A DNA stretch of 64,000 bases from Faecalibacterium sp. An122. Its GTDB lineage: Bacteria; Bacillota; Clostridia; Oscillospirales; Ruminococcaceae. The stretch's first letter is position 1. Each line of letters opens with the position of its first letter. The position numbers and the translations under genes are program-made. The notes under the pieces were generated by a model. That model was not told the origin of the DNA, made no database searches, and was given only the letters and a program-made list of their open reading frames with translations. This document shows positions 30,274 to 39,330 of this stretch, piece after piece. Where the stretch lies: NCBI RefSeq assembly GCF_002160895.1, contig NZ_NFLL01000010.1:1-64000 (forward strand), read 5' to 3'.

Positions 30274-32370
30274 TTAGTCGTCGTCCAGATCCAGGTCCCC
30301 GGGAAGGATCAGATCCAGGGGCGCGTCCGGCTCGGCCACCAGACGGCGGCTCTGGTTGTAGATGGCCCGTTCCAGGGTATTCCGGGCCAGGCGTCCGTTG
30401 CCGGCGGTGCGGCTGTCGGCCGCCTGCCGCCGCTGGTAAAAGCCCAGCAGCGGGAAGGTGCACTGTTCGTCCAGACGGTATCCCCGGGCCGACGCCAGCG
30501 CGGCGGTGATGTCCAGCAGCTGGTCGGCGGTGTAGTCGGGGAACTCAATCTGGTTGGGGAACCGGCTGGCCAGGCCGCTGTTGGCGGTCAGGAACTGCTG
30601 CATTTCTTTGGTGTAGCCTGCCAGAATCACCACCAGATCGTCCCGGTGGTCCTCCATTCCCTTCACCAGGGTGTCGATGGCCTCCAGGCCAAAGCTGTCC
30701 TGTTCCCCGCGGTAGAGGCTGTAGGCCTCGTCGATGAACAGCACGCCGCCCAGGGCGCTCTCGATGACGCTGTTGGTCAGAGGGGCGGTGTGGCCGGTGT
30801 ACCGGCCCACCAGGTCGCCCCGGCTTACCTCCACCAGCTGACCGCCCCGCAAAGCGCCGATGGCTTTCAGATACCGGGCCACCAGCCGGGCAATGGTGGT
30901 CTTGCCGGTGCCGGGGTTGCCGGTGAAGATCATGTGCATGGACAGGCTGGCGGTTTTCATTCCCGCGTCGGCCCGCCGCTTCTGAACCTGTACGTTGTCC
31001 GCCAGGCCAAAGACGTATTCCTTCACTTCTTTCAGGCCCACCAGGGCGTCCAGCTCCCGGCGCACCTCGTCGATGTCCCCGTTCCAGGCCGGGGGCAGCA
31101 GGTCCAGCAGGGGGGCCGGCTCGCTCTTGTCGATGGAGAACCGCAGCACCCCGTCCTGAACGTCCAGAGCCACGCTTCCCTGGCGGAAACTGTCATTCCG
31201 CAGGCAATACTCGCTGAGGGCCCGGAACATCTGGTCGCAGCAGGCGGCCAGACCGGCGGCCCCTTCCCGCTCGGTGGTGAAATCCGCCACATAATCCCGG
31301 ACGTTGGCCCCTGCGGTCAGGGTCAGTTTCAGCTGGCGGAGGCAGCGGCGGGCCAGCTCGTTGATCTGCTGGGCCGCCAGGGCCTGGAGATGGTCGGCGG
31401 TAAAGGGCTGGGTCTGGCACACATCCCCGATGGCCGACACAAACCCGGCCCCCAGCAGGTCGGCCATGGCGTCCCGGCCCTTGTGGGAGAAGAAGATCAG
31501 ATATTTCCCCTGGGGGGTAATGCGGCTGACGGCGCCGGGCGCCAGGGCGCTGCCGGCGTCCACCAGAATCCCCTCCCGGTTCACCAGATAGCGGGAGGTC
31601 AAAGGCGCGGAACCCTTCACCGCCAGGCTGGCCAGGGTCTTGAGGAAGGCCGGACAGCACCGCTCGTAGTGGTCAAAGAGAACCATCTCCCCCGGGGCGT
31701 ACAGGGCGGCATACAGGTCCTGCAAAAAGAGCCGCTCGGCGCCGGGGTCGGCGTAAAGGGCCAGATCCATCCGGGCGGCCTGGTCGCTCTGGAGCAGGCC
31801 CCGGGCCGCCATCAGGCGGGCGGTCTCGGCCAGGGCAAAGTGGCGCCCCGTCCCGCTGGGGCCCCACAGCAAAATCACATTCCGTGCCCGGGGACCCGAA
31901 GTCCCCAGCACAAAGGGCCGCCGCATGGCCCGCACCAGGGCGTCCACATAGGCGTCCTGGCCCAGAACCGTCTTTTTCACCTCAGCGGCCAGACCCTCAA
32001 AGCTGCCCATGTGCTCGACCGGGGTGTCGGAGGTGCCCCGGGCCAGCAGCCCGTCCGCCTCCATGTCCCGCAGAAGCTGGCGGCTCTCCTCCAGGGCCTG
32101 GCGGGTGCTGCTCTGGTCCTGGGCCCGCAGGGCGGCATTCTGCTTTTTCAGGAGGGCGTCGAGGGTTTTCTGCTGTTCCTGCAGGGCTTTGTTCAGGTCA
32201 GGCATCCCGCTGGCCCGGGCCGGACGGGGTCCCGCGGCCTTCCCTGCCGGCTTTCCCGACGGCTTTGCGTCCTCTTTGGCGGCTTTTTCGGCCGTGCCGC
32301 CGCTGCGCACCCGACCCTGTGAGCCGAATACACTGTTCATCAAACTTTCCCAGTCGTCGTTGTAGCCCAT
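30274..32370 (-). CDS. Two-domain AAA protein: degenerate ClpB-like plus CbbX/SpoVK-like ATPase
   Basis: 698-residue protein. Residues about 60-115 are a coiled-coil linker (LNKALQEQQKTLDALLKKQ). The first AAA module (about 125-400) is ClpA/B-like, but its Walker A reads GPSGTGRH (Lys replaced by Arg) and its Walker B FDHYE, so it probably cannot hydrolyse ATP. The second module (about 430-698) is intact CbbX/SpoVK type: GNPGTGKTTIARLVARY, GRYTGHTAPLT pore region, VLFIDEAYSLYRG and sensor residues in ILAGYTKEM. CbbX/SpoVK/EccA proteins remodel or extract partner proteins. ATG 32370 follows GGAGGGTG. Monocistronic with its own promoter and terminator. Confidence 0.85.
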   Translation of the reverse strand: MGYNDDWESLMNSVFGSQGRVRSGGTAEKAAKEDAKPSGKPAGKAAGPRPARASGMPDLNKALQEQQKTLDALLKKQNAALRAQDQSSTRQALEESRQLLRDMEADGLLARGTSDTPVEHMGSFEGLAAEVKKTVLGQDAYVDALVRAMRRPFVLGTSGPRARNVILLWGPSGTGRHFALAETARLMAARGLLQSDQAARMDLALYADPGAERLFLQDLYAALYAPGEMVLFDHYERCCPAFLKTLASLAVKGSAPLTSRYLVNREGILVDAGSALAPGAVSRITPQGKYLIFFSHKGRDAMADLLGAGFVSAIGDVCQTQPFTADHLQALAAQQINELARRCLRQLKLTLTAGANVRDYVADFTTEREGAAGLAACCDQMFRALSEYCLRNDSFRQGSVALDVQDGVLRFSIDKSEPAPLLDLLPPAWNGDIDEVRRELDALVGLKEVKEYVFGLADNVQVQKRRADAGMKTASLSMHMIFTGNPGTGKTTIARLVARYLKAIGALRGGQLVEVSRGDLVGRYTGHTAPLTNSVIESALGGVLFIDEAYSLYRGEQDSFGLEAIDTLVKGMEDHRDDLVVILAGYTKEMQQFLTANSGLASRFPNQIEFPDYTADQLLDITAALASARGYRLDEQCTFPLLGFYQRRQAADSRTAGNGRLARNTLERAIYNQSRRLVAEPDAPLDLILPGDLDLDDD

Positions 32371-32404
32371 AGCACCCTCCGGTTGTTCTTTCTCTGTTGA
32401 TTCA

Positions 32405-32433
32405 AGTATAGCGGGTGCCGTGGTTTTTTGCAA
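32405..32433 (-). promoter_or_regulatory. Promoter of the AAA gene
   Basis: Minus strand: -10 TATACT (32405-32410), 17-bp spacer, -35 TTGCAA (32428-32433), about 35 bp before the start codon. Confidence 0.65.
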
Positions 32434-32516
32434 GCGGCAGCCGCGGGCAAATCCGGCCCTTTTGGGCAGAATATCCAAATCCTTGCAACAAAATGCGGAT
32501 TATATAGGAATAGCTC

Positions 32517-32545
32517 TTGCAATGCGGCCCGGTGTCCTTTAAAAT
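32517..32545 (+). promoter_or_regulatory. Promoter of the pullulanase gene
   Basis: -35 TTGCAA (32517-32522), 17-bp spacer, -10 TAAAAT (32540-32545); about 85 bp before the GTG start. Confidence 0.6.
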
Positions 32546-32631
32546 AAAGATATCATAGAATGCAGTGGGAACAGGCCGGCCTGCGGGCCGGTCTGTCCCT
32601 CAGCGCAGTTGACAGAAGGATGTGACGAGGT

Positions 32632-34587
32632 GTGAGCGTAAAGACCCCGAAAAGCCTGAGATCCTACTACGACAGCGAGAGGTTTGAGAAGGATTCCCTT
32701 TACGACGGGCCCCTGGGGCCGGACTATTCCCGCGAGGGGACCCGGCTGCGCCTGTGGGCCCCCACAGCGGAACAGGTCATGGTCAACCTCTACCGTCAGG
32801 GGGACAAGGGTTTCTGCATCGGTTCCCTCGCCATGGAGCGGCGGGAACACGGCTGCTGGACCATCTACCTGCCCGGGGACCAGCACGGGATGTACTATAC
32901 GTTCTCGGTGCGGGTCAACGGCCAGATCCGGGAAACCGGGGACCCCTACGCCCGGGCGGCGGGGGTCAACGGCCTGCGCAGCATGATTGTGGATCTGCGC
33001 CGCACCGATCCTTCCGGCTGGCAGTTTGACCGCCGGCCGGTGATCCCGCCTTCCCGGCGGGTGATCTGGGAGGTCAGCGTCCGGGATTTTTCCTGGGACC
33101 CCAACGGCGGGTTTGCCCGGCCCTGGCGGGGCAAATATCTGGCCTTCACCCAGGAGGGCACCACCCTGGCGGGGGACAACGTCTTTCCCACCGGGCTGAA
33201 TTACCTGCGCCGCCTGGGAGTGACCTACATCCAGCTGATGCCGGTGTTTGATTTCGGCAGCGTGGACGAGGCCCGGCCCCTCCGGCTTCAGTACAACTGG
33301 GGCTATGACCCCACCAACTATAATATTCCCGAGGGCAGCTACTCCACCGACCCCTATCACGGGGAGGTGCGGATTCATGAGTTCAAACAGATGGTGGCGG
33401 CCCTCCACAAGGCGGGATTCGGCGTGGTGATGGACGTGGTGTACAATCACATGTACCGCCACGAAAACGTCCTGAACAACACGGTGCCCTACTATTTTTT
33501 CCGCCAGAATCCCGACGGCACCTTCTCCAACGGCAGCGGCTGCGGGTGTGAGTTCTGCTGCGAGCGGCCCATGGCCCGCCGCTATATGATTGACTCCATC
33601 CTCTACTGGGCCAGAGAATACCACATCGACGGCTTCCGGTTTGACCTGATGGGCCTGTTTGACGTGGAGACCATGAACGAAATCCGGGCCGCCCTGGACA
33701 GACTGCCCCGGGGCAAGGAGATTCTGATGTACGGCGAGCCCTGGCAGGGCGGCCAGAGCATGCTGCGCCGGTACGAGGCCAACAAGGCCAACCTGCAGAT
33801 GCTCAGCACCCGCATCGGCGTGTTCAGCGACGACACCCGGGACGCCATCAAGGGCAACTGCTTTGACGCCCGGGACCCTGGCTATGTGGAGGGTAAACAG
33901 GGGGCTTTCTGGGATATCGGCGCGGCGGTGGGGGCCTGGTGCCTCCACGACCGGGTGAATCCCCGGGCTCCCAGCCAGATCATCAGCTATGTGTCGGCCC
34001 ATGATAACCTGACCCTCTGGGATAAGCTGATGGCGGTCCGGTTCAAAAAACCCGACTACAACGCCAGCCCCGACGTGATTGTGGCCCAGAACCGGCTGGC
34101 GGCGGGGATTTATCTGACCTGCATGGGCACGCCCTTTATGCAGGCCGGCGAGGAATTCGCCCGCACCAAAAAGGGCATCAAGGACAGCTACCGCTCCCCT
34201 GCCTCCATCAACCAGCTGGACTGGAGCCGGGCGGCCAGTTTCCATGGCCTGGTGGACTATTACCGGGGGCTCATCGCCCTGCGGGCCCGGTTCCCCCGGC
34301 TGGGGGACGGCAAACTGGAGAGCGCCCACGCCGTCGAATTCTTCTCCCTGGAGCCGCCCCTGGAGGGGTGGCATCTGGAGGCCGCCGACGGCGACGGCGC
34401 CGCCTGGCCTGAAATCGCCGTGTTCTATAACCCCACCGGCAGCGAGGCCACCGTTTCCCTGCCCGAGGGCCGGTGGCGGCTGCTGTGCGACGGCGTTTCC
34501 TCCAGTCTGTGGCGGGGCGGCGAAATCATCCGCACCGGCAGCACCGTCCTGCTTCCCTACAGTGCAACCATCCTGGGCGCAGTCTGA
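32632..34587 (+). CDS. pulA: Type I pullulanase / glycogen debranching enzyme
   Basis: 651-residue GH13 debranching enzyme hydrolysing alpha-1,6 branches of pullulan, glycogen and limit dextrins. An N-terminal CBM48 (LRLWAPTAEQVMVNLYRQG) is followed by the type I signature YNWGYDPTNYNIPEG, region II GFRFDLMGLFD (nucleophile Asp), region III ILMYGEPWQGG (acid Glu) and region IV YVSAHDNLTLWDK. The C-terminal beta domain ends with GSTVLLPYSATIL. There is no signal peptide, so it is cytosolic and likely acts on imported dextrins or stored glycogen. GTG 32632 follows ACGAGG. Monocistronic. Confidence 0.93.
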   Translation: MSVKTPKSLRSYYDSERFEKDSLYDGPLGPDYSREGTRLRLWAPTAEQVMVNLYRQGDKGFCIGSLAMERREHGCWTIYLPGDQHGMYYTFSVRVNGQIRETGDPYARAAGVNGLRSMIVDLRRTDPSGWQFDRRPVIPPSRRVIWEVSVRDFSWDPNGGFARPWRGKYLAFTQEGTTLAGDNVFPTGLNYLRRLGVTYIQLMPVFDFGSVDEARPLRLQYNWGYDPTNYNIPEGSYSTDPYHGEVRIHEFKQMVAALHKAGFGVVMDVVYNHMYRHENVLNNTVPYYFFRQNPDGTFSNGSGCGCEFCCERPMARRYMIDSILYWAREYHIDGFRFDLMGLFDVETMNEIRAALDRLPRGKEILMYGEPWQGGQSMLRRYEANKANLQMLSTRIGVFSDDTRDAIKGNCFDARDPGYVEGKQGAFWDIGAAVGAWCLHDRVNPRAPSQIISYVSAHDNLTLWDKLMAVRFKKPDYNASPDVIVAQNRLAAGIYLTCMGTPFMQAGEEFARTKKGIKDSYRSPASINQLDWSRAASFHGLVDYYRGLIALRARFPRLGDGKLESAHAVEFFSLEPPLEGWHLEAADGDGAAWPEIAVFYNPTGSEATVSLPEGRWRLLCDGVSSSLWRGGEIIRTGSTVLLPYSATILGAV

Positions 34588-34624
34588 GGGCGCCCTTCTC
34601 CCCTTGTGCGCCCCTGCCCCATTG

Positions 34625-34665
34625 AAAAAAGCCCCGCATCTTGCTGAGAGGATGCGGGGCTTTTT
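34625..34665. terminator. Bidirectional terminator
   Basis: AAAAAAGCCCCGCATC / GATGCGGGGCTTTTT perfect stem with A- and T-runs on opposite sides. It serves both the pullulanase gene and the convergent brnQ. Confidence 0.9.
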
Positions 34666-34677
34666 GACGTTTTCAGA

Positions 34678-36027
34678 TCAGGCGCGGGCCGGACGCAGGA
34701 AGTGGAGGGCCAGGCCGACGGCCAGGCCCACCGCGGCGGGACAAACCCAGCCCAGACCCAGGGTGAACAGGGGCAGATACTGTCCGACGGCCTCCAGGAA
34801 AGGTTTCAGGCCCAGAGCGGTCTGGGCCCCGGCGGGCAGGGCGTGAAGGAAGTCCACCACCGCCGCCGGCAAAGTAAAGGCGGTGACGCAGGCGTAAACC
34901 CGCTGGTCGTTGCCGAACAGGCCCCCGGCCAGGGACAGCAGAATCAGGGTGATGGCCAACGGATACAGGAACATCAGCACCGGCGTGGCCCAGGCCAGAA
35001 TGGTTTCCAGGCCAAAGTTGGCAGCTCCCAGAGAGAACAGCGAGAAGCCCACCGCCCAGACCCGGTAGGACGGGCCCTTGGGGAACAGGGCGCAGAAGGT
35101 CTCGGAACAGCTGGTGATGAGGCCCACGGCGGTTTTCAGGCAGGCAAAGGTGACGGTGACCGCCAGCAGCACCGCCCCAAAGGAGCCGAAATAGTGCTGT
35201 GCCATGGTGAGGAGCACCTCGCCGCCGTTGGAGGCGGTGGGATAGAGGGCCCGGGTCTGGGCGCCGGCCACCGCCACCGCCAGATAAATGACCCCCATCA
35301 GGCCGCAGCCCAGGCAGCCCGCCAGGACGGTGTTGGCGGCGATGGCTCCCGGCTCGGTGACGCCCAGGTCCCGGATGACGTTGACCACCACAATGCCGAA
35401 GGCCAGCCCGGCCAGGGCGTCCATGGTGTTGTAGCCTTCCAGAAAGCCGCTGACAAAGGCGGACTGGGCATAGCTGCCCTCGGGCGGCAGGTCGGCGATG
35501 GGGCCCATGGGCTGGACCAGAGCGGTCACCAGCAGAATGGCCAGGCAGATCAGAAACAGGGGGTTCAAAACCTTGCCCACCCAGGTGAGGATCTTGCCCG
35601 GCCGAAGAGAAAACCACAGCACCGCAGCGAAAAACACCAGGGAGAACACCACCAGAGCACCCTGGGAGCCCTGCCCGCCCAGAGCGGGCACCACGCCCAC
35701 CTCAAAGGGGACGGTGGCGCACCGGGGAATGGCGAAGAAAGGCCCGATGGTCAGATACAGCAGGCAGGTGAAAAACAGGCCGTAGGGCTTGCCCACACGG
35801 CTGGAAAGAGAGGCCAGGCCGTCGCACCGGCTGATGCCCAGAGCGGCGACGCCCAGCAGAGGCAGGCCCACGCCGGTGATCAGCAGGCCGGCCGATGCGG
35901 TCAGGACGCTGCCGCCGGCCAGCTGGCCCATGGACGCGGGAAAAATCAGGTTGCCCGCGCCAAAGAACAACCCGAACAGCATACTGCCCACCGCCGCCAG
36001 CTGGCGGAAAGAAAGGTTCTTTTTCAT
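34678..36027 (-). CDS. brnQ: Branched-chain amino-acid transporter (LIVCS family)
   Basis: 449-residue sodium- or proton-coupled carrier for Leu/Ile/Val with about 12 helices. Family signatures are MLFGLFFGAGNLIFPASMGQ, the LGISRCDGLASLSSRVGKPYG segment, TIGPFFAIPRCATVPFEVGV, YNTMDALAGLAFGIVV and the GLITSCSETFCALF region. ATG 36027 follows AGAAGGTG; an ATG at 36045 lacks that spacing. It faces the repeat cluster at 36110-36812 and is monocistronic. Confidence 0.93.
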   Translation of the reverse strand: MKKNLSFRQLAAVGSMLFGLFFGAGNLIFPASMGQLAGGSVLTASAGLLITGVGLPLLGVAALGISRCDGLASLSSRVGKPYGLFFTCLLYLTIGPFFAIPRCATVPFEVGVVPALGGQGSQGALVVFSLVFFAAVLWFSLRPGKILTWVGKVLNPLFLICLAILLVTALVQPMGPIADLPPEGSYAQSAFVSGFLEGYNTMDALAGLAFGIVVVNVIRDLGVTEPGAIAANTVLAGCLGCGLMGVIYLAVAVAGAQTRALYPTASNGGEVLLTMAQHYFGSFGAVLLAVTVTFACLKTAVGLITSCSETFCALFPKGPSYRVWAVGFSLFSLGAANFGLETILAWATPVLMFLYPLAITLILLSLAGGLFGNDQRVYACVTAFTLPAAVVDFLHALPAGAQTALGLKPFLEAVGQYLPLFTLGLGWVCPAAVGLAVGLALHFLRPARA

Positions 36028-36109
36028 CCAAACACCTTCTGTCATGGTATTCTATTTCTTTCATGATAACATACTTAAACATGAAAGTACACATCCTTTT
36101 TCTTGATCC

Positions 36110-36245
36110 TTTTTCTTGAAAGAAAAAGGATGCAAAAAGAACTTCACTGGGTACCATGCACTCTCCGGGTCTCCGAAGGTTCCGCGGGGCCGTTACGCTC
36201 CTGCTCGTTTGCTGCGTTCGGGGCTGTGCCCCGGTACGATGCAAA
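36110..36245 (+). repeat. Dispersed repeat, type A, direct
   Basis: Begins with a stem TTTTTCTTGAAAGAAAAA, then ACTGGGTACCATGCACTC, an interior shared with 29931 and 36674 (GGGTCTCCGAAGGTTCCG), and ends CCCCGGTACGATGCAAA. It lies upstream of brnQ. No gene is seen in the 986-bp gap 36028-37013 apart from these elements and the tkt promoter. Confidence 0.7.
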
Positions 36246-36267
36246 GTCTTTTTGCAACCTGGTTTCT

Positions 36268-36389
36268 CTTTTTCAGAAAAGGCGTTCACTGGGTACCATG
36301 TACTCTGGCCGCTCTTTATAGGGTGACAGAGGGTTGCAGACTGTGCCGCACTCACGTTGGGTCCGGGCTGTGCCCGGGTACGATGCAAG
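36268..36389 (+). repeat. Dispersed repeat, type B, direct
   Basis: Shares ends (CACTGGGTACCATG, GGGTACGATGCAAG) with type A but has a different interior, CTGGCCGCTCTTTATA...GTTGCAGACT. That interior is nearly the same as the inverted copy at 47804-47938. Confidence 0.7.
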
Positions 36390-36399
36390 GCCCGGCATA

Positions 36400-36666
36400 G
36401 CCCGATTTTACCCAGCGGCCGGGCTCAGGCTCGCTCCCGGCGTTTGTTCCTCTTGCGCTTAGTCGGTTTTTCGGCGCACCACGGTGGGGGGCTTGCAAAA
36501 ACTGAAGCACTGCTCCGGGTTGCCGTTACCCAAATTTTCTGCGCCGGATGCAGTCCGCTTGAAAATTTGGACGGCGGCCCCTGCTCCGCCTCGGCTGCGC
36601 AGCCAAATACAGCCCCCTGTTTTACAGCATTCTTTAGTACGCTTCGTACTCTAAATCCCGGGCTAC
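36400..36666. other. GC-rich non-coding island with long inverted repeat
   Basis: I see no gene. A perfect 10-bp inverted repeat CCAAATTTTC/GAAAATTTGG (36530-36570) encloses a 21-base loop region, and AGTACGCTTCGTACT forms a second stem near 36636. The frames open here have no start, RBS or family resemblance. It sits between type B and type A repeats. Confidence 0.4.
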
Positions 36667-36673
36667 ACTCAAG

Positions 36674-36807
36674 TTTGCATCGTACCGTGCCGCAGGCACA
36701 AACGCCGGGAGAGAGCTTGGAACATAACGGCCCCGCGGAACCTTCGGAGACCCGGAAAGTGTATGGTACCCAGTAAAGCTTTTTGCCAAGCTTTTTCTCG
36801 AAAAAGC
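36674..36807 (-). repeat. Dispersed repeat, type A, inverted
   Basis: On the minus strand: GCTTTTTCGAGAAAAAGC-type stem, AAAGCTTT, ACTGGGTACCATACAC, GGGTCTCCGAAGGTTCCG interior, ending CGGTACGATGCAAAC. Same ends as the tandem array. Confidence 0.75.
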
Positions 36808-36886
36808 GGAAGGAGGGCAATTTCCACAAAAAAGGCGCGACTGCGGCACAAAATTCCCCTCTGCTGTACATTTTGACAAAATCATC

Positions 36887-36915
36887 TTGACCTTTCCGGG
36901 CAGAATAGATAATAT
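36887..36915 (+). promoter_or_regulatory. Promoter of the transketolase genes
   Basis: TTGACC (36887-36892), 17-bp spacer, TAATAT (36910-36915), about 100 bp before the first gene. A TTGACA also lies at 36873. Confidence 0.65.
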
Positions 36916-37013
36916 TAAGTTGGAATACAGCGTGTCTCCGGCATTCCGGCATCAGTGCTCATGATGTATCTACCCATCCAGGAGACGAACCAGTGCAAAT
37001 GGAAGGACGATCT

Positions 37014-37868
37014 ATGACAAACGCAGAAAAACTTGCCCTGCAAAAACACGCCTGCCATATTCGGATCGGCGTGATCGAGAGCACCCACAGTGCCAAATGC
37101 GGCCATCCCGGCGGCAGCCTGTCCATCGCAGAGGTGCTGTCCTTTTTGTACTTCCGGGAAATGCGGGTGGACCCCGCCAACCCTGCCTGGCCTGAGCGGG
37201 ACCGCCTGGTCCTCTCCAAGGGCCACGCAGCGCCGGCCCTCTACTCTGCTCTGGCCGAGCGCGGTTTCTTCCCCACCGAGGAGCTTTTGACCCTGCGCCA
37301 TATGGGCAGCCGCCTGCAGGGCCATCCCAATATGAACACGGTCCCTGGCGTGGATATGTCCACCGGCAGCCTGGGCCAGGGTATTTCCGCTGCCTGCGGC
37401 ATGGCTCTGGGCGCCAAGGTCAAGGGCCTGGACGACGTGCGCGTCTACGCCATCGTCGGCGACGGCGAGATCGAGGAGGGCGAGTGCTGGGAGGCTTTCA
37501 TGTTCGCCTCTCACTACAAGCTGGATAACCTCTGCGTGTTCCTGGACCTGAATCACCTGCAGATTGACGGCGCCATCGAGAAGGTCATGAACAGCGCGCC
37601 CCAGGACAAAAAGCTGGAGGCCTTTGGCTTCAACGTGCTGTCCATCGACGGCCATGACTATGACCAGATCGAGGCCGCCGTGGAGGCGTTCCACGCCGAA
37701 AAGGGCCGCCCCACCTTCATTATCCTCAACACCACCAAGGGCAAAGGCGTCTCGTATATGGAGAACGACGCCGACTGGCACGGCAAAGCCCCTGGCGACG
37801 CCGACTATGCCACCGCGATGGACGAGCTGAAGGCCGCTCTGGCCCAGCTGGAAAAGGAGGAGGGCTAA
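37014..37868 (+). CDS. tktN: Transketolase, N-terminal subunit
   Basis: 284-residue thiamine-diphosphate-binding half of a split transketolase. Key parts: CGHPGGSLSIAEVLSFLYF, DRLVLSKGHAAPALYSAL, GSLGQGISAACGMAL and the ThDP motif VGDGEIEEGECWEA...DLNHLQIDG. It moves two-carbon units between sugar phosphates in the pentose phosphate pathway, with the C-terminal subunit encoded next. ATG 37014 follows GGAAGG; earlier in-frame starts (36993, 36999) would overlap that RBS. One base separates its stop from the next start. Confidence 0.93.
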   Translation: MTNAEKLALQKHACHIRIGVIESTHSAKCGHPGGSLSIAEVLSFLYFREMRVDPANPAWPERDRLVLSKGHAAPALYSALAERGFFPTEELLTLRHMGSRLQGHPNMNTVPGVDMSTGSLGQGISAACGMALGAKVKGLDDVRVYAIVGDGEIEEGECWEAFMFASHYKLDNLCVFLDLNHLQIDGAIEKVMNSAPQDKKLEAFGFNVLSIDGHDYDQIEAAVEAFHAEKGRPTFIILNTTKGKGVSYMENDADWHGKAPGDADYATAMDELKAALAQLEKEEG

Positions 37869-37869
37869 T

Positions 37870-38814
37870 ATGGCAGAAGTAAAGAAGATCGCCACCCGCG
37901 ACAGCTATGGCGCTACCCTCCGGGAGCTGGCCGCCGAGCATCCCGACCTGGTGGTGCTGGACGCCGACCTCTCGGCCGCCACCCGCACCTCCATGTTCCA
38001 GTCGGTGGCTCCCGACCGGTTCTTTGACTGCGGCATCGCCGAGGCCAACATGATCGGCGTGGCAGCTGGCCTATCCACCATGGGCATGACCCCCTTTGTG
38101 TCCAGCTTCGCCATGTTTGCCGCCGCCCGCGCCTTTGAGCAGATTCTCAACTCCATCGCCTACCCCCGCCTGAACGTCAAGATTGGCGCTTCCCACGGCG
38201 GCATCTCGGTGGGCGAGGACGGCGCATCCCACCAGTGCTGCGAGGACTTCGCCCTGATGCGTTCCCTCCCCGGCATGACCGTGATCTGCCCCTCCGACGA
38301 CATCGAGGCCCGGGCTGCCGTCCGCGCCGCCTACGAGATGAAGGGCCCGGTCTACCTGCGGTTTGGCCGTCTGGCTGTCCCCGTGTTCCATGACCCCGAC
38401 AACTATACCTTCACCATCGGCAAGGGCGAGAAGATCACCGACGGCAACGACATCGCCATCATCGCCACCGGCCTGGAGGTCAATGAGGCCCGCATCGCGG
38501 CCGAACATCTGGCCGAGCAGGGCATCAGCGCCCGGGTGCTGAACATCCACACCATCAAGCCCTTGGACGAGGAGCTGATCCTGGAGGCCGCCCGCGACTG
38601 CGGCCGGGTCATCACCTGCGAGGAGCACAGCGTCATCGGCGGCCTGGGTGAGGCTGTCTGCTCGCTGCTCAGCGAGAAGTACCCTGTTCCTGTCCGCCGC
38701 ATCGGCGTGCAGGACTGCTTCGCCTGCTCCGGCCCCGCATGGGACCTGATCCACGCCTTCGGCCTGGATGCAGCCACCATCGAAAAGACGGCCCACGAAA
38801 TGCTGGGCCGCTGA
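37870..38814 (+). CDS. tktC: Transketolase, C-terminal subunit
   Basis: 314-residue pyrimidine-binding and C-terminal half: RDSYGATLRELAAEHPDLVVLDADLSAAT, FFDCGIAEANMIGVAAGLSTMG, the FVSSFAMFAAARAFEQI loop, SHGGISVGEDGASHQ and the C-terminal VITCEEHSVIGGLGEAV. Glu of GIAEANM activates ThDP. Together with the upstream gene it forms the two-gene transketolase of many Firmicutes. The terminator at 38841 follows. Confidence 0.93.
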   Translation: MAEVKKIATRDSYGATLRELAAEHPDLVVLDADLSAATRTSMFQSVAPDRFFDCGIAEANMIGVAAGLSTMGMTPFVSSFAMFAAARAFEQILNSIAYPRLNVKIGASHGGISVGEDGASHQCCEDFALMRSLPGMTVICPSDDIEARAAVRAAYEMKGPVYLRFGRLAVPVFHDPDNYTFTIGKGEKITDGNDIAIIATGLEVNEARIAAEHLAEQGISARVLNIHTIKPLDEELILEAARDCGRVITCEEHSVIGGLGEAVCSLLSEKYPVPVRRIGVQDCFACSGPAWDLIHAFGLDAATIEKTAHEMLGR

Positions 38815-38840
38815 TCCCTCACCGGACAAAAAGCAAAACC

Positions 38841-38875
38841 AAGAGCCGGCGCAGATTTCTGCGCCGGCTCTTTTT
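38841..38875 (+). terminator. Terminator of the transketolase operon
   Basis: AAGAGCCGGCGCAG / CTGCGCCGGCTCTTTTT, perfect stem with T-run. Confidence 0.9.
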
Positions 38876-38956
38876 GCGCTGGCGGCCCCGGCCCGGCCGC
38901 CCGAAAGGGTGTCCCGCGGCAGGGCTCCCAAAGGTCAAATCCCAAAATGGCATAGC

Positions 38957-38993
38957 AAAAGCGGCGCGCCCGGAGGAATGGGCGCGCCGCTTT
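38957..38993 (-). terminator. Terminator of the thioredoxin gene
   Basis: Minus strand: AAAGCGGCGCGCC/GGCGCGCCGCTTT stem followed by TTTTGC; 26 bp past the trxA stop. Confidence 0.8.
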
Positions 38994-39018
38994 GATTTGT
39001 TGTTTCAGGTCCTATCTC

Positions 39019-39330
39019 TTACACATCCAGCAGGGCCAGGACGCCGGCCTTGGGACGGGAACCCACAGACTGGTTCACCAGTTTGCCGTTCTTGAACACC
39101 AGCAGAGTGGGGATGCTCATGACGCCGAACTGAGCGGCCAGGTCGGGCTGCTCGTCTACATTCACCTTGCCGACCTTGACGTCGGGGCGCTCATCTGCCA
39201 CCTGGTCCACAATGGGGGACAGCATCCGACAGGGGCCGCACCAGGTTGCCCAGAAGTCCAGCAGGACGGGCTTGTCGCTCTGCAGCACCTCGCTGTTAAA
39301 GTTCTCTTTGGTAATGGTCACAACAGACAT
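39019..39330 (-). CDS. trxA: Thioredoxin
   Basis: 103-residue thioredoxin with the active site FWATWCGPCRMLSP (Cys-Gly-Pro-Cys) and the cis-Pro loop VMSIPTLLVFKNG. It reduces protein disulfides in the cytosol using a thioredoxin reductase; a reductase-like gene is at 19417. ATG 39330 follows GGGAGGTAG. Monocistronic. Confidence 0.96.
   Translation of the reverse strand: MSVVTITKENFNSEVLQSDKPVLLDFWATWCGPCRMLSPIVDQVADERPDVKVGKVNVDEQPDLAAQFGVMSIPTLLVFKNGKLVNQSVGSRPKAGVLALLDV

Noticed and set aside
36096-36812. Insertion sequence
   Set aside because: No transposase-like frame and no matching terminal inverted repeats; the copies are short intergenic repeats.
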